From a bacterium D16-34 (GTDB lineage: Bacteria > Actinomycetota > Coriobacteriia > Coriobacteriales > Eggerthellaceae): 64,000 nt of DNA. Within the stretch, counting starts at the first letter, position 1, and each line of letters starts with the position of its first letter. The stretch covers positions 248,001-312,000 of the forward strand of contig RAZB01000001.1 of the NCBI GenBank assembly GCA_003612515.1. Reading direction: 5' to 3'. Positions 57,567 through 63,700 of the stretch are shown piece by piece. Made by a program: the position numbers and the translations under genes. The notes below the pieces were generated by a model that searched no databases, had not been told where the DNA came from, and worked only from the letters and a program-made list of their open reading frames with translations.

Positions 57567-57737
57567 TTAATTAGTAAACAATGAATCGTACCTATCGTCT
57601 AAACTGCCACGCTTAGAAGCTGCCTTGTCAAAAGCTCGAATAAACCCATCTAAATCAGAATGCTGATTACTCATCGATAACTTGTACGTACCTTCTTTTG
57701 CAACAGCAACTACGGAAGTTACCGAACCATTTGAACT
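57567..57737 (-). pseudogene. Gene fragment in the same cassette
   Basis: 57 open codons ending in DKAASKRGSLDDRYDSLFTN. There is no start at the 5' end; the first ATG (57674) leaves 35 residues. The residues look protein-like (VTSVVAVAKEGTYKLSMSN). I take it as the 3' part of a gene whose front was lost near the repeat at 57760. Confidence 0.45.
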
Positions 57738-57759
57738 CTAATAATCACCTCGTAATCCG

Positions 57760-57795
57760 GTTTGATTACCAGTCAGGTTGTCACTGATTCAAAAC
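57760..57795 (-). repeat. Solitary CRISPR-like repeat 6
   Basis: 33 of 36 positions match the array repeat. The next gene to the right stops 69 nt away. Confidence 0.95.
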
Positions 57796-57864
57796 CAGAC
57801 TAAAACGGACTTGCTTTGGTTGATGCTGGTTTCTTGAGGGTCATATACACCCCTTAGTATTGTT

Positions 57865-58056
57865 TTATTTCTGCAACCTCATTATCTCGCTTTCTTCTGC
57901 CCAATAAAACCAATCTTGATCTGATTGGTCTTCAACTTCTAAAGCGTATACAATCACCGGTATCCCCGTCTCTTCATCAATGCCATCTTCGATGTCAATA
58001 ATGATGCACGACTTTCCTGTAGGCAAATGCTCTACTCTGTCATATAGTTCGTACAT
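57865..58056 (-). CDS. Cassette gene: acidic 63-residue protein
   Basis: AAAGGATG lies about 8 nt before the ATG. YELYDRVEHLPTGKSCIIIDIEDG, then VYALEVEDQSDQDWFYWAEESEI, suggests a small beta-barrel with an acidic, Trp-rich end. The layout resembles small immunity-type proteins that I have seen near polymorphic toxin genes, but I cannot name a family. Confidence 0.65.
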   Translation of the reverse strand: MYELYDRVEHLPTGKSCIIIDIEDGIDEETGIPVIVYALEVEDQSDQDWFYWAEESEIMRLQK

Positions 58057-58174
58057 TAAAAATCATCCTTTTTACCTCTATAAGGTCTTGCGGTTGTAAA
58101 TTCTAGTTCAGACGACCCTTTTCGCAGTATCCATCCAACAACAACTTTGCTTTTTTATTTATACCTATTTCGAT

Positions 58175-58203
58175 GTTTGCCTGGTAATGCACGGTTCCAA
58201 AAC
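58175..58203 (-). repeat. CRISPR-like repeat remnant 7
   Basis: A 29-nt remnant keeping the GTTTG beginning and GCACGGTTCCAAAAC end, apparently with an internal deletion. It lies 42 nt from the next repeat, close to a normal spacer distance, so these two may be a fossil of an ordinary repeat-spacer unit. Confidence 0.4.
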
Positions 58204-58245
58204 AGTTTAGCTTTGATGCCCTCACTTTTGCTGTTTTCATCGCCT

Positions 58246-58281
58246 GTTTGATTACCAATCAGGTTGTCACTGCTCCAAAAC
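58246..58281 (-). repeat. Solitary CRISPR-like repeat 8
   Basis: 34 of 36 positions match the array repeat. Confidence 0.95.
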
Positions 58282-58424
58282 AATGGCTTCGCTGCGAGTG
58301 ATAAATTAGTTGAGCACTACGTAAAAAACTTGGTGCCATACAGACTGGAAACCGAATGACAATAATTGACGAAAATGCTGCATTAAAGCTATCGAAGACA
58401 TACAACTTCAAATGGAGACACAAG

Positions 58425-58613
58425 ATGGCTAATAAAGAATTTGAGGATATTTGCAGTCTTGACGATCTAGGCGGTACTTTTTTCGTACCCCCCGAGACGC
58501 TCGGATTGCCACAAGTTACTTACAACGTAAGATAATTAAGTGATTATGTGAAAAAAACAGGACGAACGCTTGATGATATGACAGAAGAAGAAAAGAAGCA
58601 GTTTTGTCTATGA
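58425..58613 (+). pseudogene. Small forward-strand gene with an in-frame TAA
   Basis: GGAG lies 8 nt before the ATG. The frame reads 36 residues (MANKEFEDICSLDDLGGTFF...), meets TAA at 58533-58535, then continues open for 25 more residues (LSDYVKKTGRTLDDMTEEEK...) to TGA. The second part reads like a natural continuation, so a single Glu-to-stop change (GAA to TAA) probably truncated a 61-residue protein. It is one of the few cassette genes on the forward strand. Confidence 0.5.
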
Positions 58614-58633
58614 TTGATGCTGTTGTTTAATTT

Positions 58634-58651
58634 ACCCCGCTTCGGCGGGGT
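58634..58651 (+). terminator. UUCG hairpin
   Basis: ACCCCGC TTCG GCGGGGT, a 7-bp perfect stem, lies about 20 nt after the small forward gene. No clear T-run follows. Confidence 0.5.
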
Positions 58652-58770
58652 GTACGCATGCTATCAGCTAGGTCATATAATGTCTGCTCTTTGTCATTCA
58701 TCAATTTTTATCTTTCTTGTTATTTTGCATTTATCGAATTCTTTGATTTCGAATGTGTACATATATCCGC

Positions 58771-58806
58771 GTTCGATCATCGGTCAGATTATCACTGATC
58801 CAAAAC
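58771..58806 (-). repeat. Solitary CRISPR-like repeat 9
   Basis: 30 of 36 positions match the array repeat. A gene stops 24 nt to its right. Confidence 0.85.
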
Positions 58807-58830
58807 TAGTTGATATAGCTTGCTGCAATG

Positions 58831-59076
58831 CTATGATTCAGATAGGCGCTTTTTTTCTGACATCCAGAACTCGTAGTCTTGCTGGCTTGCGTATCGCTTG
58901 ATATAGTCGTCACTTACCATACGTAGCCAATTTGTTTGTCCTTGTCTAACATTTTCGACAAAATGCTTAGCGTGTTCCGCGCTTTTGTCCCCATCTAACA
59001 CAATCATATAGCCCTGCCCATCTGTATAGTCGTATCCATAAATTTTTGCCTGCTTGATTATCAACCAGATTGTCAC
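58831..59076 (-). CDS. Cassette gene whose 5' end runs into a CRISPR-like repeat
   Basis: The open frame of 81 codons begins inside the repeat at 59052-59087: the first codons GTG ACA ATC TGG are repeat sequence in which the usual TGA has become TGG. An internal ATG at 59007, with AGGG 5 nt upstream, would give 58 residues (MIVLDGDKSAEHAKHF...). YGYDYTDGQGYMIVLDGDKS looks like a beta strand pair followed by helices. Either a repeat-derived N-terminus is in use, or the gene was truncated where the repeat was joined. No family recognised. Confidence 0.55.
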   Translation of the reverse strand: MTIWLIIKQAKIYGYDYTDGQGYMIVLDGDKSAEHAKHFVENVRQGQTNWLRMVSDDYIKRYASQQDYEFWMSEKKRLSES

Positions 59077-59087
59077 TGCTCCAAAAC
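59052..59087 (-). repeat. Solitary CRISPR-like repeat 10
   Basis: 32 of 36 positions match the array repeat. The gene to the right stops 34 nt away; the gene to the left begins in or just after the repeat. Confidence 0.92.
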
Positions 59088-59121
59088 GAAACTAAGAGAG
59101 GATTTTATGATCATCACTCGC

Positions 59122-59331
59122 TTATGAATCTTCTGAACCTTCTGAGTTGATTGTTTTCTGCATAGCATCAAAAACCTCTTCAAATTCTTGAGCAGTCTCA
59201 AAAGAATACAATTTTTTAAGAAAATTACGATCAGGTATTTCGCCATAGCGTTTACTACAACGCACAACAGATCGAGCCAGACCATCTATATAGTCTGTTT
59301 TGTCGTCGCATATGTAATCAGTGTTTTCCAT
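59122..59331 (-). CDS. Cassette gene: acidic 69-residue protein
   Basis: The ATG lies 27 nt after the repeat at 59359. No Shine-Dalgarno is visible, but TATAAT lies about 7-12 nt before the ATG, so a nearly leaderless transcript is possible. MENTDYICDDKTDYIDGLARSV..., then helical FETAQEFEEVFDAMQKTIN. Stops 34 nt before the next repeat. Not recognised. Confidence 0.6.
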   Translation of the reverse strand: MENTDYICDDKTDYIDGLARSVVRCSKRYGEIPDRNFLKKLYSFETAQEFEEVFDAMQKTINSEGSEDS

Positions 59332-59358
59332 ACGTTTAATTATATTGTTCAGTTCGCA

Positions 59359-59394
59359 GTTTCATTACCAGTCAGGTTGTCACTGCTTCAAAAC
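59359..59394 (-). repeat. Solitary CRISPR-like repeat 11
   Basis: 33 of 36 positions match the array repeat. Confidence 0.95.
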
Positions 59395-59479
59395 AACCAG
59401 GTGTCACAAAATGCTAGAATTTAGACGCCGCAAGGCATTTTGGTTTCTGGGAACAGCGTTTCCGCTGCCTCGCTTTTAA

Positions 59480-59638
59480 TTACCGCTGGTTCTCGTTTTC
59501 CTCAGAATCTGTTTCAGGATAAACAATACCTAAAACTTCAGCTAAAGCCTCGAGAGCTTCTTGCTTACTCCTACCTATCTCAGCCTCGTGGTTCAAAAAA
59601 CGTTGCATTTCGTCTTTCGTCATTTCGTTTTCCTCCAT
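59480..59638 (-). CDS. Cassette gene: acidic 52-residue protein
   Basis: AAAGGA lies in the 14 nt between the repeat at 59653 and the ATG at 59638. The peptide is helical and strongly acidic (EMTKDEMQRFLNHEAEIGRS, QEALEALAEVLGIVYPETDS, EENENQR). Small acidic proteins of this size include antitoxins and DNA-mimic inhibitors; no family is recognised. About 85 nt separate its stop from the next repeat. Confidence 0.65.
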   Translation of the reverse strand: MEENEMTKDEMQRFLNHEAEIGRSKQEALEALAEVLGIVYPETDSEENENQR

Positions 59639-59652
59639 ATGGTTTCCTTTCG

Positions 59653-59688
59653 GTTAGATTACTAGTCAGATTGTCACTGCTCTAAAAC
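59653..59688 (-). repeat. Solitary CRISPR-like repeat 12
   Basis: 33 of 36 positions match the array repeat. The gene to the right stops 23 nt away; the gene to the left starts 14 nt away. Confidence 0.95.
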
Positions 59689-59711
59689 TGTTGCTACCAT
59701 CCTGGAATCGG

Positions 59712-59975
59712 TCACATAATGGTTATTGCGTTTTCGTAGTCAAGTTCAATGGGGAGAGGGTCTTCATTACGGACATAATAAGGAGCAGATGGGATGCCTG
59801 TTGAATTTCCAGTCTTCTTATCAATCACTATCGGTGATATGCCTGGTAGAGGCAAACCATCATCACTCTTGACGCCAAAATACCAATACAAATTACCTTC
59901 TTTAATAGATGTTATATGGAATCCATTAGGAATTAGTTTGTCTACAATGCTTTTTGCTGTTTCAATTGTAATCAT
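59712..59975 (-). CDS. Cassette gene: YrhB/Imm35-like immunity protein
   Basis: 87 residues from the ATG at 59975, which has AAAGGG about 10 nt upstream; the open frame continues up through the repeat. ITIETAKSIVDKLIPNGF, YWYFGVKSDD, then PIVIDKKTGNSTGIPSAPYY follows the order of the YrhB/Imm35-like family (N-terminal helix, strands, VDKKTG turn), whose members protect against polymorphic toxins. No toxin gene is adjacent. Assignment is by pattern recall and needs a profile search. It stops 23 nt before the next repeat. Confidence 0.6.
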   Translation of the reverse strand: MITIETAKSIVDKLIPNGFHITSIKEGNLYWYFGVKSDDGLPLPGISPIVIDKKTGNSTGIPSAPYYVRNEDPLPIELDYENAITIM

Positions 59976-60042
59976 TTTCGTTTCCCTTTGGCGCTGCAGC
60001 AATAGTTGCTTATATTTCCATTTAGTGTCAAGTTGTCTATTC

Positions 60043-60077
60043 GTTTGATTACCGGTCAGGTTGCACTGCTCCAAAAC
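60043..60077 (-). repeat. Solitary CRISPR-like repeat 13
   Basis: Matches the array repeat at 33 positions with one single-base deletion (35 nt). The deletion shifts the frame of reverse-strand readings crossing it. A reverse-strand gene from the right ends inside it. Confidence 0.93.
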
Positions 60078-60241
60078 ACGCTCTTAGCGAACAGATAAAT
60101 GGAGAACTCAGGATCCGCAGGGGAAACATCCCTATCGAATGCAGGCATGATCCCCTTGTCGTTAGTGGATTCGTCCATTTGCAACCGCCGTGTCTCAATA
60201 AAACTAACGTGTACATCATAAGCTACCCCATAGAGTCTCAC
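60056..60241 (-). CDS. Gene fragment ending inside a CRISPR-like repeat
   Basis: The GTG start lies just after the stop of the 131-residue gene. The frame runs 61 codons (RLYGVAYDVHVSFIETRRLQ...) and its last residues, ending FWSSAT, are encoded by the repeat at 60043-60077. The natural 3' end has therefore probably been lost and replaced by repeat sequence. Not recognised. Confidence 0.45.
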   Translation of the reverse strand: MRLYGVAYDVHVSFIETRRLQMDESTNDKGIMPAFDRDVSPADPEFSIYLFAKSVFWSSAT

Positions 60242-60244
60242 AGA

Positions 60245-60640
60245 TTACTCAACCTCGAAGAACTGCTCCCAGAGGACGGATGCATCACGGTCTAGCGCCT
60301 GGCTGATGAGAATCTCGATGAGAAGCTCGTCTCGACGGTTGCAGGTCTCTGCGTACTGGTCCTCCTTGCGGTTCACGGTGACCTTCTGTATCACGAAGCC
60401 GTTCTCGGTTCTCTCCATATAGGCCTTATAGATGCAGAACCCGGTCCAGCTGCGGTAAAAGTTGAAGGATTCGCCGTCGAAGTACATGAACCAGTGGTCC
60501 TCCATCTCCGTAGGCACATGGCTCCATGCAAGCGCCACGAAGTCCTCCTCGGAAAGCTCGATCCTCACCCTCAAGTGCGTCTTGCTGTTGCGAGGCATCC
60601 TATGCGTGTACCAGTCGCTCTTGATCGCGCGCCTCTTCAC
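60245..60640 (-). CDS. Hypothetical 131-residue protein in a truncated operon
   Basis: Begins with GTG overlapping the stop of the upstream fragment (AAGTGAAG) and ends 3 nt before the following fragment. Conserved-looking core: LSEEDFVALAWSHVP, HWFMYFDGESFNFYRSWTGF and IYKAYMERTENGF, with RRDELLIEILISQAL at the end. I have a loose memory of this core beside ADP-ribose or macro-domain genes, but cannot name a family. Its codons are richer in G and C than the other cassette genes, suggesting a different donor. Confidence 0.65.
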   Translation of the reverse strand: MKRRAIKSDWYTHRMPRNSKTHLRVRIELSEEDFVALAWSHVPTEMEDHWFMYFDGESFNFYRSWTGFCIYKAYMERTENGFVIQKVTVNRKEDQYAETCNRRDELLIEILISQALDRDASVLWEQFFEVE

Positions 60641-60814
60641 TTCCTGTCCTTCCGCTCTGGGAACAACTCGTCATTCATGTTGCCAAACCCGAGCTTCCAC
60701 ATCGCCATAGCCTGTGCGCCCTTGTCCAAGGCTTCTCCTCTCGCCCTTTCCTGGAGATATTCTAGGTCGGCCGAGTCATACCACATGTCCCATGGACGCA
60801 CATTGCACCACCAT
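60637..60814 (-). pseudogene. 3' fragment of a gene cut by the first array repeat
   Basis: An open frame with no start enters from the repeat at 60815 and reads WDMWYDSADLEYLQERARGE...MAMWKLGFGNMNDELFPERK to a stop overlapping the next gene. It looks like the C-terminal part of a longer protein, lost at the junction with the CRISPR repeat. Confidence 0.5.
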
Positions 60815-62624
60815 GTTTGATTACCAGTCAGATTGTCACTGCTCCAAACGCTTCGGGCATTGCACCAAACATTTCACTAGTTTGATTACCAGTCAGATTG
60901 TCACTGCTCCAAAACTCTATCAAAAAATCAATGCACTGTTTGCAGTTTGATTACCAGTCAGATTGTCACTGCTCCAAAACTGATTGCACAGTTAAACCAT
61001 GTATGGTCGAGTTTGATTACCAGTCAGATTGTTACTGCTCCAAAACTGCTTGATGAATGGCAGAAGCTTGTACTTAGTTTGATTACCAGTCAGATTGTCA
61101 CTGCTCCAAAACTAGGCATTCTTAAGACGTTTGCGCTCGGTCGTTTGATTACCAGTCAGATTGTCACTGCTCCAAAACTGCGGCGCGCCTCACCAGACGC
61201 ACGTCCAGTTTGATTACCAGTCAGATTGTCACTGCTCCAAAACGCATACAGTTGGGGGTCTGACTACATCAGCGTTTGATTACCAGTCAGATTGTCACTG
61301 CTCCAAAACTACCAGGTACGCTCTGCCTGTGTTGCAAGGTTTGATTACCAGTCAGATTGTCACTGCTCCAAAACTAGCTAACCCGATGGTTGAGTTTCAT
61401 GTGCGTTTGATTACCAGTCAGATTGTCACTGCTCCAAAACCACGCGCACAACCGCACACACAACACCTATGTTTGATTACCAGTCAGATTGTCACTGCTC
61501 CAAAACCTCGCGATCTGGTCGCTCCCATCTTTTAAGTTTGATTACCAGTCAGATTGTCACTGCTCCAAAACCGATTTGAGACACACTCACGCTACATGGC
61601 TGTTTGATTACCAGTCAGATTGTCACTGCTCCAAAACGATACACCTAAAATGCCTACGTGGTATGCGGTTTGATTACCAGTCAGATTGTCACTGCTCCAA
61701 AACGCAAGGCATTCGGCGATTACTTGAACGGTAGTTTGATTACCAGTCAGATTGTCACTGCTCCAAAACTGATGTGGCACTCGGCTCCCCAGCGCTTGCG
61801 TTTGATTACCAGTCAGATTGTCACTGCTCCAAAACAGACCACCGACCCCCAGCCGCTCCCTTGGGGTTTGATTACCAGTCAGATTGTCACTGCTCCAAAA
61901 CGAAAAGACGGAACGCCGCGCTGGACTGATAGTTTGATTACCAGTCAGATTGTCACTGCTCCAAAACCGCAAAGTGGGCGTGCGCAAGCTGCGCGGCGTT
62001 TGATTACCAGTCAGATTGTCACTGCTCCAAAACGAGAGATTGGGACACGCAGACGAAGCAACCGTTTGATTACCAGTCAGATTGTCACTGCTCCAAAACC
62101 TGCAGCGGGCGCATCGCTCAAAGGACACAGTTTGATTACCAGTCAGATTGTCACTGCTCCAAAACCCTCCTCTCACATGCACGAAAGATTCTACCGTTTG
62201 ATTACCAGTCAGATTGTCACTGCTCCAAAACAGTACTCGTCTAGCTTATCTCCGTTTTCTGTTTGATTACCAGTCAGATTGTCACTGCTCCAAAACCCAT
62301 CGCCATCACACATCCCTGATGACGAGTTTGATTACCAGTCAGATTGTCACTGCTCCAAAACCTATGAGGTCGGACGAGCAAGAGGACGGCAGTTTGATTA
62401 CCAGTCAGATTGTCACTGCTCCAAAACGCGTCGAGCAGCTTCACCCCGCTCTTGAGGTTTGATTACCAGTCAGATTGTCACTGCTCCAAAACAATAAAAA
62501 CCCAAGAATTCTATCAACTCAAGTTTGATTACCAGTCAGATTGTCACTGCTCCAAAACTGGTTTTCTTGGATGCCATGGCCTCACCTCGTTTGATTACCA
62601 GTCAGATTGTCACTGCTCCAAAAC
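60815..62624 (-). CRISPR. Type II-A CRISPR array, 28 repeats and 27 spacers
   Basis: The 36-nt repeat begins GTTTTGGAGCAG and ends GTAATCAAAC on the reverse strand. Spacers are 29-30 nt. I count 28 repeats, the leftmost 60815-60849 (one A lost) and the rightmost 62589-62624. The repeat at 61011 has one C-to-T change; the others look identical. I infer reverse-strand transcription, as for the cas genes, because GTTTTxGAGC matches the 5' part of known type II crRNA repeats, and because decay is at the left (trailer) end. The rightmost repeat overlaps the end of csn2. Spacer targets cannot be identified here. Confidence 0.99.
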
Positions 62625-63360
62625 CGTTAGAGCAAATTCTTCCCTGCATAGAAGACGGACAATCTGACTTTCCCTCAGTAAGGCTCTCAACAAAGTCCTG
62701 GTCAATAAGGTATTTCCTAACATAGCTTTCACGACACAAGGAGGAAGCGTTTTCTAATAGAAGAACACTAATTCCGTGAAAAAATAGTCTATTTTGAAAT
62801 TCAATTAACTCAGTCTCTGTTAAAAATGTTCTTAAATTGACAAATACAATAACTCTATCAGCTGACATATCAGCACAAAAATCAATAAACCCTATTAATT
62901 TTTCAAGGAGCGATGCGTCCTCAAAAACCTCTACTTCAAAAGAAAAAGCTTTCAAGTAACTACTAAGATTCCATTCTAGCCCAAACCTATAGTTTGCGTT
63001 CATTTGAAAACCCAATTTATGAGTAGTACTCTCCAGGAGACTACCTAATTCGTTCATCTCTTGCTGGAGGTCTCTATCTATCAGCAGCTCCTTTTCTAGC
63101 GTGGAGTAGAGCGCACCCATTAAGCATTTATGCTTCCATGGCAGCTCAAGCGGATTTGACACGACAATGAATGACTTTGAAGGGCTGACTTCGCGATCAT
63201 TCTCCCAAAGCGAATAAGGCTCTAAAGCTTTCTCTCCTTGCATGGTAATTAATGACGCACAAATCCTTGCATAGAGTGCCTCATTTTTAATCTGCAGAAC
63301 AGTTATACCTTTATCTGCTAGGGTAATTTGATTTTCTAGCCCTGCAAACGAAATTTTCAT
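62602..63360 (-). CDS. csn2: CRISPR adaptation protein Csn2, with C-terminal extension into the array
   Basis: Csn2 forms a DNA-end-binding ring and acts in spacer acquisition in type II-A systems. This protein has 252 residues against about 220 for short Csn2 proteins. Features include VIVFVNLRTFLTETELIEF and LLLENA near the usual end, KYLIDQDFVESL. About 26 extra residues follow, and the last eight codons (GFGAVTI and TGA) lie in the first CRISPR repeat. The ancestral stop thus seems lost and the leader is translated. It overlaps the cas2 stop by 4 nt (ATGA). Confidence 0.88.
   Translation of the reverse strand: MKISFAGLENQITLADKGITVLQIKNEALYARICASLITMQGEKALEPYSLWENDREVSPSKSFIVVSNPLELPWKHKCLMGALYSTLEKELLIDRDLQQEMNELGSLLESTTHKLGFQMNANYRFGLEWNLSSYLKAFSFEVEVFEDASLLEKLIGFIDFCADMSADRVIVFVNLRTFLTETELIEFQNRLFFHGISVLLLENASSLCRESYVRKYLIDQDFVESLTEGKSDCPSSMQGRICSNGFGAVTI
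62658..62669 (-). promoter_or_regulatory. Anti-repeat-like 12-mer in the presumed leader
   Basis: Forward-strand GACAATCTGACT (62658-62669) is the exact reverse complement of AGTCAGATTGTC at 62600-62611 in the first repeat, 46 nt away. In the leader-array transcript the two could pair. Confidence 0.6.
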
Positions 63361-63665
63361 AACACAACGAATTCTTCCATCGTGTCAACCTCATCATAGG
63401 CTGCCCTATTTCCTGTAATGTAATCCATCGTGGCAAACTGCTTCTCGGTTACCTTCAAAACCTGAACAAGCCCTTCTGGAGGCCGATGCTTTCTCAAGCG
63501 CATTATGGATGCACCTGCAGCACCATCATTTACTACGAGTTTTGCGTAAACCGATTCTTGCATCATTAAATAGCCATCGTTAATAAGGAATTTACGAAAA
63601 AGCCTATACTCCTTTCTTTGCGAAGCACTCTCAACCGGAAGATCAAAGAAAACAAGTAACCTCAT
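63357..63665 (-). CDS. cas2: CRISPR adaptation nuclease Cas2
   Basis: Cas2 partners Cas1 in the spacer integrase complex. I place the start at the ATG at 63665 (MRLLVFFDLPV), the usual Cas2 beginning, with AAGGA 8 nt upstream, giving 102 residues. An in-frame start at 63704 overlaps cas1 and would add 13 residues. The first strand ends in the conserved FFDLP; YRLFRKFLINDGYLMMQESVYAK is typical of type II Cas2. csn2 overlaps its stop. Confidence 0.95.
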   Translation of the reverse strand: MRLLVFFDLPVESASQRKEYRLFRKFLINDGYLMMQESVYAKLVVNDGAAGASIMRLRKHRPPEGLVQVLKVTEKQFATMDYITGNRAAYDEVDTMEEFVVL

Positions 63666-63700
63666 AAAACGTATCCTTGGCCCACTGCTGTCATCTGCCT

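Noticed and set aside
58282-58335. tracrRNA-like sequence after the solitary repeat at 58246
   Set aside because: Read forward, a solitary repeat resembles an anti-repeat, but no nexus or terminator hairpin of the tracrRNA type follows here or after the other copies. The true tracrRNA is more likely beside cas9, outside the window.
59440-59685. Forward open frame of 81 codons and other forward frames across the cassettes
   Set aside because: They lie opposite reverse-strand genes with good ribosome-binding sites and have no initiation signals.
60947-62725. Open frames on both strands running through the CRISPR array with recurring LITSQIVTAPK or SSDNLTGNQT peptides
   Set aside because: They are translations of the 36-nt repeat (a multiple of three) joined by 30-nt spacers, not genes.
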